DNA of 64,000 bases from Sapria himalayana. Lineage: Eukaryota > Streptophyta > Magnoliopsida > Malpighiales > Rafflesiaceae. Position numbers and translations under genes: made by a program. The notes under the pieces were generated by a model. It saw only the letters and a program-made list of their open reading frames with translations. It made no database searches and was not told where the DNA came from. Shown here in pieces: positions 37,017-54,000 of the stretch; the stretch's first letter is position 1, and each line of letters opens with the position of its first letter. The stretch lies in contig JAREIK010003373.1 of NCBI GenBank assembly GCA_029783825.1, positions 110,545 to 174,544 of the forward strand, given 5' to 3'.

Positions 37017-40000
37017 AAGAGATAAATTAATAGATAGACAGATATATAGATAGATAGATAGATAGACATATAGATTGATAGAATGATAGACGTATTTATT
37101 GACAGATGGTTTGAGATATTGATTGGCATATTGATAGACAAATTGATAGATAGATAGATAGATTGATAAACATATAGATAAAATATTGGTAGATAGAAAG
37201 ATAGACAAATACATAGACAAATAGATAGATTGATAGATAGAAAGATAGATAGAAAGATTATTAGACAGATAAATTGATAGATAGACAGACAGACAGATAG
37301 ATAGACATATTAATAATAGATATATTGATTGATAGATAGATAGACACATAGATAAACAGATAGATAGAAAGATAGATAAATAGATAGATATAATAAAATA
37401 TTGATGTATTGATAGTTTGATAGATAAATAGATAGATAGAAAAAAAATACACATATAAATAAATAGAAAATATACATTTAGATAAACAGATTAATAGAGA
37501 AATTGATAGTCAAATTTATAGATAGATTGAAAGACAGATTGATAGAAAAATTGATAGGAATATTGATAGACAAATTGATAGCTAGATAGATAGATAGATT
37601 GATAAACACACAGATAGACAAAAAAATAGATAGGTAGATAGTCTGATAGATAGACTAATATATAAAACAATAGATTGAAAAAATATAGACATATAGAAAG
37701 ACAAATAGATCAACAAATATATCGATAGGTTGATAGACTATAAGATAGACATATATATATATATAGATTCACATATATATAGACAGGTACATAGACATAT
37801 ATATAAACATTTAGATAGACAAATTGTTAAACATATAGATCGACAGATAGACAATTAGACATACACACAGATAGACAGATAGATAAATAGATAGCTAGAT
37901 ATATTGATACACAAATTGATAGAAAGTTAGATTGATTTATAGAAAGATTGATAGACAGATAGATATATATACAGATAGTCAAAAAGATATAAAGATAGAT
38001 AGACAAATAGATATATAGATAGATTGATAGATAAATAGATATATATATATATATATATATATTGATATACAAATATATAAATATATAGATAGATTGATTC
38101 TTAAATAGATTGAAAGATAGATCGATAGATAAATTGATAGACAGATTGATTGATTGATTGATCGATAGCTTGATAGAAAAATTGATAGACAAGTTGATAG
38201 ATAAATAGATAGACGGATAGATAGTGAGATAGATAGATTGATAGATATATATATATTTTTATATAGATAGATAGATATACAAATAGATTGATAGATAGAT
38301 AGACAGATAAATAGACAGACAAATAGATAGATAGATAGATATATATACATATAGATATATGTATAAATAGACAAATATATAGACATATAGATAAAAATGT
38401 AATAGATAGATTGATTGATAGATTGATAGATAAATTAATAAATAGATTGATAGAAAGATTATAGACAAATTGATTTACACATAGATAGATAGATTGATTA
38501 GAGAAAGATAGAAAGAAAGAAAGATAGATAGATAGATTCGTTTATAGATTATTGATAGATAGATCGATAGATTTATTGACAGTTAGATAGATAGGTAGAT
38601 ATACAAATAGATATACATATAGATAGATAGATAGACAAATAGATAGATAGATAGATTCATAGATTGATATATAGATTGATAGAGTAATTTATAGATAAAT
38701 TGACAGATAGATAGATTGCTTGATAGATAGATAAGTTGATAGATAGAGATATATATAGATAGATAAAGAGATATAAATATTGATTGATAGATAGATAGAT
38801 ATACAGATAGATAGATATATTATTAGTTACATAGGTAGACAGATAGATTGATAGATAGAAAAATTGACAATGAAATAGATAAATAGATAAATAGGTAGAC
38901 TAATAGACATACAGACAAGTAGATATATATAATAGATAGATAGATAGTCATATAGATAAATAGCTAGATAGACAGATAGATAGTCATATAGATAAAAAGA
39001 TAGATAGAAAGATAGATTGATTGATTGATAGACATTTTTATATACATATAGATAGAATGAAAAAAAGAAAGAAAGATATATAGATAGGTAGACAAACAAA
39101 CAAACAAATAGAAAGACAACTAGACAAACAAATAAATAGTTAAACCAAAAGTCACGTAGACATGAAGTCAGTTAGATAGCTATTCAGGCAGACAAATACT
39201 AAGGCAAAGAAAAAGAAGACTGATAGATAAATGAATAGATAGATAGATAAATAGATAGATAGATAGATAGTCAAATAGACATCTAGACAGACAGATAGAT
39301 AGATAGACAAATAGATTAACATATAGACAGACACATAGATATATAGATAAACAATTATATAGAAAGATAGTTTGAAAGTTATTTTGATAGACACATTTAT
39401 AGCTAGATAGATAAATAGATTGATAGATAGACAAACACGTAGATAGATATAAAGACAGACAGATAGACAGACAGACAGATAGATAGTTAGTCAGATAGAT
39501 AGACAAATAGATTTATAAATAGATAGACATAGATAGATCGATTGATACACAAATTTATAAGCAGACTAATAGATTGATTTTAAAATATTTAGATAGATAG
39601 ATATATAGACAAATTGATAGATAGGTTGATTGAATAATAGATAGATTGATAGATTGATAGACAGACAGACAAATAGATAGATAGATTATTAGAAAGTTTA
39701 TTAGATAGATAGATAGACAAATAGATAAATAGATTTATAGATAAATAGAAAGATACATAGGTAGAAATATAGATACATAAATAAATAGACAAATAGATAG
39801 AAAGATAGATTAATCAATTGATAGAAAGATTGATAGACAGATTGATTGATTGATTGAAAGTTAAATTGAGTGTTAAATTGATAGATAGATATACAGACAG
39901 AAAGATTGATATATAGATAAATAGATTAAAAGATACATTAATAGATTATTAGACAAATGGATAGATAGAATGATAGAAAAATAGATAAATAGATAGATAG

Positions 40001-42821
40001 ACAATAGATAAGAATATAGATCGATATATAGATAGACAAATAGATAAACAAATAGATAGAATGATTGATTGATATATAGATTTATTGATAGATAGATAGA
40101 TTGATAGAGTTTGAAAGATAGATTGATTTAAAGATAGATAGAAAAATAGATACTTAGCTATATAGGCAAATTCATAGATAGATAGATGGATAGATAAATA
40201 GATATATACATAGATAAATATATAGATAAATTGATAGATATACAAGAAGATAGATAGATAGACAAATTATTAGACAAATAGATAGTAAAGTAGATACACA
40301 AATAGACAAACACACAAACAAATAGACACACAGATATATAAAAAGGTAGATAGACAGATAGACAACCATATATATCAATGTACAGACAGAAAAATAGACA
40401 TATAGTAGGACTAACAATTAGGTAGATAGATTTACTTATAAACATATAGAAAGATCGACAGATAGATGGATAGATAGACAATTTGATTGACGGATTGATA
40501 GACAGATTGATAGATAGTTTTATAGATAGATTGATAGATAGATAGAAAGAAAGATAGATAGATAGACAAATATATAGATATATAGTTATAAAGATAGATA
40601 GAAAGAAAGAAAGATAGATAGATAGAAAAATAGATATACACATAGATTGATATATAGGTTGATAGATAAATAGACAAAAATGGTAGATTGATAGACAAAT
40701 AAATAGACATATAGATAGAGAGATTAATAGTAATATAAAAAAACATATATATTGATAGATAGATAGATAGATAGATTATTAGACAAATAGATAAACAGAT
40801 AGATACATATATAGATAGTTAAATAGATAAACAGATAGATAGAAATATATATAGACTGATAAATAGATAGAAAAATAGAAAGAAAAATATACAGAAAGAT
40901 AGACAAATATATAGATAGATAAAAAATAGATAGATAGATATAATGATAGATAGTAAGATAGATAATTGATTGATAGACATATTATTAGAGAGATAAATAG
41001 GTTGATTAATAGACAAATTAAAAGACATATAGATAGATAGATATATAGATAGATAGTTAGATAGAGAGATTTACAAGTAGACAGACAGACAAATAAATAA
41101 ATAGACAAACAAACAAACAGACAAATAAAAAAAATATATAGTTAGGTTGAAAAATTGTTGCTGAGACACACAGTCAGGCAGAAAGACACATAGGAAAATA
41201 GACTAAAAAATTGATAGACATATATATAGACACATAGATAGATGGACATACATAGAGATAGATAGACAGTTAGACATAAAATAGTTATATAGACAGATAG
41301 ACACAAATATAGAAAGATAGATAAATAGATAGAATGATAGTTTGATAAACAGATTTATAAGTAGATAGAATGATAGATAGATTTATTGATTGATTGATTG
41401 GAAGATAGTAAAATAGATAGATAGGATGATATTTAAATAGATAGATAGATAGCTAGATAGATAGATAGATAGCTAGATATAGATAGATAGAAAAGTAGTT
41501 ATACTAAAAGATAGATTGATAGACAAATAGTTATACAAATAGATAGACATATAGATAGATTGATGGATCGATAGATCAAATGATAGATTAAAAAATAAAT
41601 TAAGAGATAGATTGATAGATAGATACAAAGAAAAATTAATAGACATGTTGATAGACAAATAAATAAATAGATAAATTGACAAATAGTTAGAAAGATAGAT
41701 ACATAAATTGATAGATAGATTATTAGATAGATAGTTCGATTGATTAATTGATTAATTGATTGACAAATTAATAGACATTGATAGACAGATTGATAAATAT
41801 ATTGATAAACATATAGATAGATAGATCGATAGATATATACATAGATTGATAGTTACACATATAGATAGTTAGAGAGATTGATAGATACATAGATAGATAT
41901 ATAGATAGATATATACATAGGTAGACAGAAAGATTTAAAGATTGATAGAGATACTTTAGATAGATAGATAGACAAATAGATAAAAAATGGAGAAATAGGT
42001 AGACAAATAGACAGGTAGATAGATAGATATTCTGTAAGATAGATAGATAGATAGTTAGTTAGTTAGTTAGATAGTTAAACAAAAAGACAAATTAGGATAG
42101 AGAGACAGATAGACATATGGACCAATAGACAAATAGTTTGATAGATAGACATGCAAACAGACAATATATAAAAAGAGAGATAGATAGATCAATAGATAGA
42201 AATATAAATAGTCAATTTGATAGACAAATTAATAGGCATATTGATAAATTGATTATTAGATAGATAGATAGATATACAAATAGATAGACAGACAAACATA
42301 TAGATAGATAGATATGCAGATAAATAGATAAATAGATAGATAGATTGATAGATATATACATAGTTAGGTAGTTAGGGAAATAGATAAATAGATATACATT
42401 AGATAGATACACAAATAGATAGACAAATATATAAATATATAGATAGATAAATAGAAAGATTAATTGTCAAATAGAGAGGCAGATAAAAAGATAGACAAAT
42501 AGATAAAAAGTTATAGATAGATATCCAGCTAGATAGATTGATAGATCGGTTGATAGATTGATAGATCAATAGAACGATAGTCATTTAGATAGACAAATAG
42601 ACAAAATATGGTAATAGACATATAGAAAGATAAATAGATTTAAAGATAGATAGATATTCAAATAGATATGTTGAATCAAAGACAAATAGATGGATAGAAA
42701 GATAGATAGATAGACATATATACAATTAGATGGATACGTAGATAGATACAAAGATAGTTAGATAGATATGCAAATAGATAGAGAGATAGATAGATAGAAA
42801 TATAGAGAGATACACAGATTC

Positions 42822-42854
<33 letters not shown>

Positions 42855-44147
42855 AAAAAAGACAAATAAATAGAAATATAGATTGAGAGACAAATAGAGT
42901 GACACTGAGACAAATATAGAGACATGGAGATAGATAGACAGATGAAGACATATATAGATAGAAAGATAGAGAGATAGACATATAGACAGATAGACAAGTA
43001 GATAGATCGATAGACCAAAAGATAGAATGTTTGATAGATTGATAGACAGATAGACAAATAGACATATAGATAGATAGATGATATAGAGATTGATAGATAG
43101 ATAGATTGACAAATAAAATGATAAAAAGATAAAAAATAGATTAATATATAGATAGACAGATAGATGAAAAGATAGACAAATAAATACACAAAAAAATTGA
43201 CAAATAGATAGACATATAGATGGATAAACAAACAGATATATAGATAATTAATTAGATAGATAGATAGATAAAAGGATAGATAGATAGATAGATCGACAGA
43301 AAGATTGATAGATATATAGATATATGGATAGACAAATAGATAGACAGACATATATACAGATAGATAGATAGATAGATAGACAGATAAATAAATAGATAAG
43401 TAGACATAGATTTATAGATTTATAGATAGATAGATAGATAGATAGACTAATAGACACATAGATAAAGAAACAGATATACAAATAGATATATAGGCACATA
43501 GACAGATAGACAGATAGATAGATTGATTGATTGATGGACAAATAGATAGATAGATAGATTGATTGATAGATAGACAGAAAGATATATAGATTGACAGACA
43601 GATAGAAAGATTGAGATATAGATATATCTATAGATAGATAGGTAGATAGATAGATAGATATATATATATATATATATATATAGACAAAAAGAAAGATAGA
43701 TAAATAGATAAATTGATTGATAGAGTGATAGAGAGATATACAGATAGATAGATATACATATAGAGATATATATACATAGATAGATAGACAGAAATATAGA
43801 TATAGAGAGAAATAGGTAATTAGAAAGACAAGATATAGAGATAAAAAGATAGATAGATAGATAGATATACACATAGATAGATAGATAAATATATTAATTG
43901 AAAAATAGATAGAAAGATAGAGAGATAGACAGATAGCGAGATAGACATATAGACATATATACAGACAAATAGGTAGACAGGCAGATTGTAGATAGATATA
44001 TATATATATATATATATATAATGATAAATAGTTAGATATAATTTTTAATAAATAGATAGACAGATAAACAGATAGACAAGTAGATAGATAGATAGCTAGA
44101 TAAACAATTAAAAGATAGACATATAGACATATAGAAAGATAGACGGA

Positions 44148-44350
44148 TGTCTAGGTAGCAAGGTAGGTTGATAGGTATGTAGGTAAGTAGGTAGAGATAT
44201 AAAGAGATAGATAGATAAAGAGTTAAAGAGATAGAGAGATATAGAGATATAGAGATAGAGATAGATAGATAAAGATATAGAGAGATAGAGAGATACAAAG
44301 ATATGGAGATAGTGATATAGTAATATATAAAGATAAAAAGATAGAGAGAT
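44148..44350 (+). repeat. GGTA-then-GAGATA composite sub-block, copy 3
   Basis: The head is GGTAGCAAGGTAGGTTGATA and the tail is rich in AGAGATAGAGAGATA. It has the same order and strand as the other copies. Confidence 0.6.
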
Positions 44351-45365
44351 AGGTAGGTAGATATAAAGATATACATATAAAAAGATTAAAAGTTATATAG
44401 ATAGATAATAGAAGATAGATAAATTGATAGATATATAGTTAGATAGTGTAAAAAGATAGATATTAGATAGGTATATAGAAAGAAAGAAAGAAAGATAGAT
44501 AGATATATAGACATATAGAATTCACATAGATAAGCTGATAAATATACAGACAAAAAGACAGACAGATAGATTGATAGATTGATAAATTAATTAATTGATT
44601 AATAAATTGATAGAAAGATATGTAGATAGATTGATAGACAATTAGATAGATTAATTGATAGATTGATAGGCAATTAGATAGATAGATAGATAGACAAATA
44701 AATAGACAAATAGATAGACAGAAAGATAGACAAATAGATAGATAAATAGATAGATATATTGATTATTTGATAAAGAGATAAATAGACAAATAGATTAATA
44801 AATTGATAGATAGATTGATAGACAAATTGAAAGGCAAATTGATAGAAAAATTGATATAAAAATTGATATATAGATTAATAGGCACATAGATATAAAGATT
44901 TATAGATAGATAGATAAATAGATGGATGGATAGATATATAGATAATTAAACAGATAGAAAGACAAATAGAAAGACAGATAGATAATTAGTTAGATATACC
45001 TATAGAAAAGATAGATTATTAGACTGATAGATAGATAGATAGGTAGACAGATAGATAATAGATAGATAGACAGATAGATAGATATACATATAGATAGACA
45101 AATAGAAAAATATGCATATAGATAGACAAATAGAAAGATATACATAATGATAGAAAGATAAATAGATAGATAGTTTGCTAGATAGATAGACAGACATGCA
45201 GACATATAGATATATAGACAGATAGACATATATACATATATATATATATATATGTATGTATATGTATATAGATATAAAGATAGACATATATATAGATAGA
45301 CAAATAGATAGATAGACAGATAAAAAAATAGATAATTAGATAGATAGATAGAAAGAAAGAAAGAT

Positions 45366-45368
<3 letters not shown>

Positions 45369-45402
<34 letters not shown>
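45369..45402. repeat. (TA)n microsatellite
   Basis: About 34 bp of uninterrupted TA dinucleotides inside array block V. Confidence 0.9.
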
Positions 45403-45405
<3 letters not shown>

Positions 45406-48400
45406 ACAGATAGAGAGATAAATATATAGATGGATAGACAAATATAAAGTAGATAGACAGACTAGATAGATATACAGAAAGATAGACAGATAGATAGATA
45501 TATAGATATACAAATAAACAAATAGATAAATAAACATAAAATTAGATAGATAGATAGACAGAAAGACAGATATACAGATGGATAGATAGTCATATAGATA
45601 TATAAAAATATATACATATAGCTAGATAGATAGATAGATAGATATATATATATATAGAAAGATAGAAAAAAAGACATATAGATATATAGACATATAGACA
45701 AATAGACTTATAGAAACATAGATATATAAATAGATAGACATATATACAAATAGAGAGATAAAAATATAGACAAAAAGATAGATAGATAATTAAATAGAGA
45801 GACAAATACATAGATAAATAGATAGACAAATAGATAGACAGACAAATAGATAGAAATATCGAAAGAAAAATTGAATGACAGATTGATAAATAGATTAATA
45901 GACATATTGATAGATAGATTGATAGACATATTGATATATAGATTGATACACATATTGATAGCTAGGTTGATAGATAGCTTAATAGTCATATTGATAGATA
46001 GATAGACAGATTGCTATATAGATAGATAAATAGATAGACAAATAGATACATAAATATATATATAGATAGAGAGATAAATCAATATATAGATAAACAGATA
46101 CATAAATAGATAGATAGACAAATATATAGATAGATAGATATACAGATAGATATACATGTAGATATACAAATAGATAGATAGATTGATAGACATATATATA
46201 GACATCTTCAAAGATAGATTTATTGATGGATTAATAGACATATTGATAGATAGATTGATACACATATTTTAGATAGATAAATAGAATGATAGATATATTG
46301 TTAGATAAAATGATAAGTAGATTTATATATGGATAGACAAATAGATAGATAATTAGATATGTAGATAGATAGACAGATAAATGGATAGATTATTAGACAG
46401 ATTGATAAATAGAAAGATAGACAGATTGATAGAGAGATAGATAGATGGATAGATAAATAGATAAACAGATGGATAGACTGATATATTGACAGATAAATAG
46501 ACATATAAATAAAAAATAGATAGGAAGACTAATAGTCATATAGATAGAAACTAACAAAGTCATTAAGATATATATTTAGATTGATCGGTAGAATGATAGA
46601 GAGAAAGATAGATAGAAAGATTGACCACAAGATAAATAGATAGTTAGAAAGATAGATAGACATAAAGTTCTATAAAAGATAGACAGATAGATAAATAGAT
46701 AGATATACAGATTAATAGAGAGAGAGAGAAGATAGATAGATAAATTGACAAGTAGAGATATAGACAAATAGACAGATAGATAGATAGATACCACAAATAG
46801 ATAGATATACTAAAAGACAGATATATTGATAGACAGATAAACATATATATATATATAGACTAATACAAAAATAAATAGAAATATAGACAGAGAGATAAAG
46901 AGACTAATAGATAGACAAAGCTACAAATATAGATACAGTGAAATAAAGAGAAAGATAAAGAGATAGAGAGATAGACAATTAGATAGATAGAAAGATAGAC
47001 ATTTATATAGTAAGACAGATAGATTGATTGATAGATAGACAAAAAGATTGAAAGATACATAGATAGAAAGAAAGATAGATAGATAAATAGATTGATAAAT
47101 AGATAGACAAATAAATTTATATATAGATAGGTAGATAGATAGATAGACAGATTGATAGCAAAATAAATTGATAAATAAATAGACAGATAGATAGATAGAT
47201 GAATATTGATTGATATACATATTGATCGATAAAATGATTACCAAATTAATAGACATATTGATAGATAGATTAATAGATAGATTGATATAAAGATTTTTAG
47301 ACATATAAATTGATAGATTGATAGAAAGATAGATAGATATATTATTAAATAGATTTATAGATAGATAAATAGACATATAGATATACAAATAGATAGATAG
47401 ACATATATACAAATAGACAGATAGACAGATAGAAAGATAGATAGATATATATACAGTTAGACATATAGATATATAAATAGAGAGACAACTAGAAAGATAG
47501 AAAGATAGGTAGATAGAATGATAAATATATAGACTAATATACATGTAGATCGATATATAGATATATAATTAGATAGATTAACAGATAAAAAGATAGAGAG
47601 ATAGATAGATAGCTAGATAGATAGATAGATAGAAATATATATAGATAGACAGATAGACAAGTAGATAGATTAAAAGATAGACATATATAAATATAGGCAA
47701 GTAGAAAGATATAAAAATTGACAAATAAACAAATTGACCAATAGATATAAACACAAATAGATAGATAGACAAATAGATAGATAGATAGATAGAAAAATAT
47801 ACAAATAAATAGAAATATAGTTAGAAAGATAAAAAGATAAATAGATAGATAGAGATACAAATATAGATACAGAGAAATAGAGACACATATAGACAGACTA
47901 ATAATAGATAGATAGATAGACAGACTGATAGAGAGATAGATAGATATAAAGATAGGAATATAGATAGATAGACATATAAACAGAAACACAAATAGATAAA
48001 TAGATAGACAAATAGATAGACAGATAGACAAATAGATAGATAGATATATAGACATATATATAGACACATTGATAGACAAATAGATATAGAGATTGATAAA
48101 AAGATAGTTTGACAAATAGATAGATAGATATATAGATAGATAAATATAGAGATTAAAAGATAGATAGATTGACAAATAGATAGACAATTAGAGTTACATA
48201 TAGATAGACAAATAGATAGATAGATTGATACACAAATAAATAGATTGATAGATATCCAAATAGATAGATATATAGATAGAAAGATAAATAGATAGATAGT
48301 TTGATAGATATATAGATAAATAGATTCATAGATAGACAGATAATCATATTATTAGACAGATTGATTGATTGATAAATAGACATATAGAAAGAAAAATTGA

Positions 48401-49653
48401 TAGATAGACATTTAGACACATAGTTAGATAGACAAATAGATAGATAGAAAGGTAGACATATAGATATATAGATATATAGAAAAATAGAAAGATAGATAGA
48501 TAGAATGATAGATAGATAAGTAGACTAATAGATATATAGATAGATAGATATATACATATACAATTAGGTAGATAAACAAATAAAAAGATTTAGAGATAGA
48601 TAGATAGATAGACACATATACGGAAAGACAAAGCCAAATAAACAGATAGATAGATAGGCCAATAGATAAAAATACAGAAATACAGAAATATAGAGAGACA
48701 AATATATAGATAGACATATAATCAGTTAGATAGATAGATAAATATATTGACATATAGACACAAAGGCGCATAGACATATAGATAGATAGATAGGAATATA
48801 GATAGATAGATAGATGGACAGATACACATATAGACAAAAAGATAGATATACATATAGGCAGTTAGACAGATATATATTTTAATAGATATATAAATAGTTA
48901 GATATATACATATAAAAATTGATAGGAAGATAGATAGACATATAGATAGATAGAAAGATAGACAAATAGAAAGATATATAAATAGATAGATAGTTAGACA
49001 GATAGATATATAAAAAGTTAGACAAATAGACATATAAACAGATTTATAGTTAGACACACAAATAGATAGATAGATAGATAGTTAGTTAGTTAGATAGTTA
49101 GATAGACATATATATAAAAACTCTTATGAAAAAAATATACTTATATCCAAATAGATAGATAGACAAATAAATAGATAGACATATAGACCAATAGGTAGAT
49201 TGATAGATTTACAAATAGATAGATGGATAAAAAAATATTTAGACAGATTGATAGATAGAGAGATAGACATATAGAAAGATAGTTATATAGATATATAGAT
49301 AGAAAGATAGTTTGATAGATAGATAGTTAGATAGATATATATTTAGATAGATAGATAGTTAAACACATACACATATACATAGATAGATATATAGATAGAA
49401 AGATAAATAGATAGACATATAAACACAAATATAGATAGTTTGATAGACAAATAGAAATATAGATTGATAGAATGATAGATAGACATATATACATATAGAG
49501 AGATAAATAGATAGACAAGAAATCAGATAAAGAGATAGATTGACAAATAGATAGACATAGAGATATAAAGATAAAAGATAGATTGATAGAGAGATAGACA
49601 GATATAGATAAATAGATCGGCATATAGATTGATAGATAGATAAAAATATTGCT

Positions 49654-49870
49654 AGAATGGTAGGTAAGTAGTTAGGTTTGTAGAGATATAAAGAGATAGA
49701 AAGATAGAGAGATAGAGACAGAGATATAGAGTTAGAGCGATAGAGAGATATAGATATAGTGAGATAGAGATATTGAGATATAGGGAGATAAAGAGATAGA
49801 CAAATATACTAATAGATAAAAATATAGATAAAGAGATAGATATGCAAATAAAGAGACAAAGAGATATAAA
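49654..49870 (+). repeat. GGTA-then-GAGATA composite sub-block, copy 4
   Basis: The head is TTGCTAGAATGGTAGGTAAG and the tail is AAGAGATAGAAAGATAGAGA-like. Confidence 0.6.
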
Positions 49871-49955
49871 GTTAGAAAGATAGTTAGATAGATAGACATA
49901 TAGACAAATACAGATAGACATATAGACATATAGATAGTTATATAGATTGAAATAT

Positions 49956-50160
49956 AGCCAGAATGGTAGGTAGGTAGAGAGGTATGTATATAGCTAGGTT
50001 GTTAAGTAGAGATATAGAGAGATAGTGAGATGCTGAGATAGAGAGATAAAGAGATATAGAGATAGAGATATATAGAGATTGAGCAATAAAGATATAATGA
50101 TGTGGAGAGATAGAGATATTGAGAGATAGAGAGATAAAGAGATATAGAGATAGACAGGTA
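49956..50160 (+). repeat. GGTA-then-GAGATA composite sub-block, copy 5
   Basis: The head is AGCCAGAATGGTAGGTAGGT, close to copy 4 only about 300 bp upstream, with a GAGATAGAGAGATA-rich tail. Copies 4 and 5 look like a tandem duplication. Confidence 0.65.
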
Positions 50161-50722
50161 GATAGATAGATAGAATGATAAATAGTTACCTAGATAATAT
50201 ATATAGAAAAAGACAAATAGACATAAAGACAAAAAGATAGATAGACATATAGACAATTAGACTGATTGATAGATAGATATATAGATTTATTGAAAGACTG
50301 ATAGATAGGTAGACTGATAGAATGATATACTGATAGGCTAATAGATTTATAGACTGACAGATATAGAGACATAAAGATAGAAAGACTAAATGACAGATAG
50401 ATTGACAAATAGATAATCAGATAGATAGAAAGAGAGAAAGATACATAGATAGATAGACAGGCTTATAGACAAATAGATAGAGAGAGAGATTGAGAGATAG
50501 ATAGATACATAGATAGCTAAACAGATAGATAGATAGACAGATAGACAAATAGAAAGATACACATATAGGTAGATCGATGGATAGTTAGACAGATAGATAG
50601 ACATACAAATAGATAGATAGATATATAGACAGATAGATAGATAGATAGACATGTAAATAGTTAGACTAATAGACGGATAGACAAATAGATTGATTGATAA
50701 AAAGGCAGATAGATTGATAGCT

Positions 50723-51030
50723 ATGATGGTTGGTAGCTAAGTAGGTACATATGTAGGTAGGTATGTAATTAGGTAGGTTGGTAGGTAGGTATGTAGGTCG
50801 GTAGGTTGGTAATTAAGTAAAGATATAAAGAGATAGAGAGGAATAGAGAAAAAGTGATATAAAGATATAGAGATAACGAATTAAAGATATAGAGAGAAAA
50901 TAATAGAAAGATAAAGAGATAGAGAGAAATAGAAATGGAGAGATAGAGAGATATAGAGAAAAAGAGATAGAGAGATATAGAGATATAGAGAAAGAGAGAT
51001 GGAGATATAGTGAGATAGAGAGAGATAGAT
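50723..51030 (+). repeat. GGTA-then-GAGATA composite sub-block, copy 6
   Basis: The longest GGTA-rich head (about 50723-50815), begun by GCTATGATGGTTGGTAGC, with a GAGATA-rich tail ending in (TA)n at about 51038-51058. Confidence 0.65.
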
Positions 51031-54000
51031 AGATAGATATATATATATATATATATATAAAGATAAATAGAAAGATAGATATAAATATGTACAAATAGAA
51101 TGATATATATATATATATATAGAGTTAGATAGACAGACAGATAGATAACTAGATAAACAAATAGTAGTTAGACAAATAGACTTACAGACAAATAGATAGA
51201 AAGTTATTTTGATAGACTGATAGACTCATTGTCTAATAGACTAATAGGCTAACATAATGATATACTTAGAAATGATAGACTAATAGACTGATAGATAGAC
51301 AAATAGAAAGCTAAAAAAATAAGCAGAAAAAAGGACAGACAGGAAAATAGATAGATAGATAGACAATTAGGTAGACATGCAAATAGACAAACAGACAAAA
51401 ATATAGATAAATAGACAGACAAACATAAATACTTAAAACAAATATATAGATTGATAGACAAATAGATCGACATATAGATTGACATTTTGATAAATTTATA
51501 GATAGATAGATATATATAAAAATATATAGATAGAAAAATAGATAGATAGATAGAAGGATAGATACAAAGATAGACATATAGAGAAATAAATAGATTAACT
51601 AAAGAATGACAAATAGATAGGCAGATAGACAAATTGGCATATTGACAGACAGACAGAAAGATAAACAAAAAAATAGGCAGATAAACAAACAAATAGATAG
51701 ACATAAAGATAAAAAGATAGATATACAAACAGATAGTCAATTAGTAATCTAGGAATACAAATAGATAGTTAGGCTAACAAATAGTTAGAAAGATACATAG
51801 TTAGGTAGAGAGGCATATAGATAGACTTACATACGTATAGACAAATAAACAAAAATATATACATATATATAGATAAATAGATACATAGATAGATAGATAC
51901 ATATACATATAGGTAGATAGATAGATAGACAGATACATTGACATATAGGTAGATAGTTTGATAGACAGAATGAAAGACAGATTAATATATAGATATATAG
52001 CCAGATACATAGATAGATAAATAGATAGATAGATAGATAAATAGATAGTTAGATAGATAGATAGATAGATAAAAATATAGATAGATACATAGAGTGATAA
52101 ATAGATACAAAATTAGATATACAAATAGTGAGACAAATTGATAGATAAACAAATAGATACATAGTTTGATAGACAAATTATTAGGAAGATTTTTATAGAT
52201 AGATAGTAATATAGATAGATAGATAGATATATAGATAGACAGACATATAGATAGATAGATAGATCAATCAATAAATAGATAAAAAGATATATAGATAGAT
52301 AGACATATAGACAGATAGACAGATAGACAAATAGATAAATAAATAAATAGAAAGATAGTGAGTTAGACAAAAAAAAGAGATATAGAGAGATAGATTAATA
52401 TATAGATAGATAGATAAATAGAAAGGTAGAAAGACAGATATACATATAGACAGACAGATAGATAGATAGACTGATAAACATATAGACAGAGAGAAAAAAT
52501 ACATAAATAGATAAAATATAGAATGATAGATAGAAAGAAAAATAGAGATGATGTGAGATAGATAGATAGATATATAAACAGATAGACAGATAGAAAATAA
52601 AGAGATAGATAAACAAATAAAAAGATAGACAGATAAACAAATTGTTAGATAGACAAATCGTTAGATATATAGATAGATAGAAAGATAAATATATAGATAA
52701 ATGATAGATAAATTGATAGATAGATAGACAAATAGATAGACAGATAGATACTCAGATAGATAGACAAATATAAAGACAAATAAATAGATAGTAGATAGAA
52801 TAGATAGGTAGATAGATAAATATATTGTTAGACAGATTGATATACATTTTTATACAGAGATTGATAGATAGATTGATAGTAAGATAGATAGACAGATTAA
52901 GAGATTGATTGATAGATAGATTTATAGACAGATTGATATATTGATAGATTAATTGATAGATAAATAGAGAGAGAGAGATATATATATATATATATATAGA
53001 CAGGTAGACAAACAAATATATTGATTTATAGATAAATAGATATATATATATAGATAGATTTATAGACAGGTAAACAAATAGATAGAAATATTATTACATA
53101 GATAGACAGATAGAAAGATATATAGATAGATAGATGGATAAGTAGATATAATAATACATAGATAGATAAATAAACATAAATATAGATCGATAAGCATATA
53201 AATAGATAGACAAATAGTCTAATAGACTGATAGATATTTAAAATGAAAGATAGATAGATAGATAGATAGATTGATTGATAGTCATATAGAGAGAATGATA
53301 GAATAAAAGATAAAAATAAATACATACTATGATATATAAAGACAAATAGAGAGATGGTGAAACATAGAGACAATTAGACAAAGAGACAAATATACATGTT
53401 AATAGATAGACAAATAGACAAATAGACTGATAAATAATTAGATGGATAGACAAAGAGACAGATAGACAGACTGATTAATAAACACATAGATAGATAGACA
53501 TATAGACTAATAAACAGATACACTAAAAGACTGATAGACTAATAGACAAATAGATAGCAAATTGATAAATAAACAAACAAGCAGTCAGCCAGACAGATAG
53601 ATAGTCAGGTAGATAGAGAGTTAGGCAGATTGAAATCCAGATAGATAGATAGTTATGAAGATTGATATTCAGGATGCTAAGTTGATAGAAAGAAATGCAA
53701 ACATACAAACAAATAGTTAGACAATTAGAAAGATAGACAGACAAAAAGATAGAAAAAATGATAGATAGATAGATAGACAGATAATCTTAGAGATAGATAT
53801 ATAGATAGTTTGATAAATATATTGATAGACAGATTGATTGATTGATATATAGAAATATTGATAGATAGATTGATAGATAGATTAATAGACAAATTAAAGA
53901 CAAATTAATCGACAGACAGATAAATAGATTGATTGATAAATAGATTAGACAAATAAATAGACAAATAGATACATAGATAGATAAATAGATAGATAAATAG

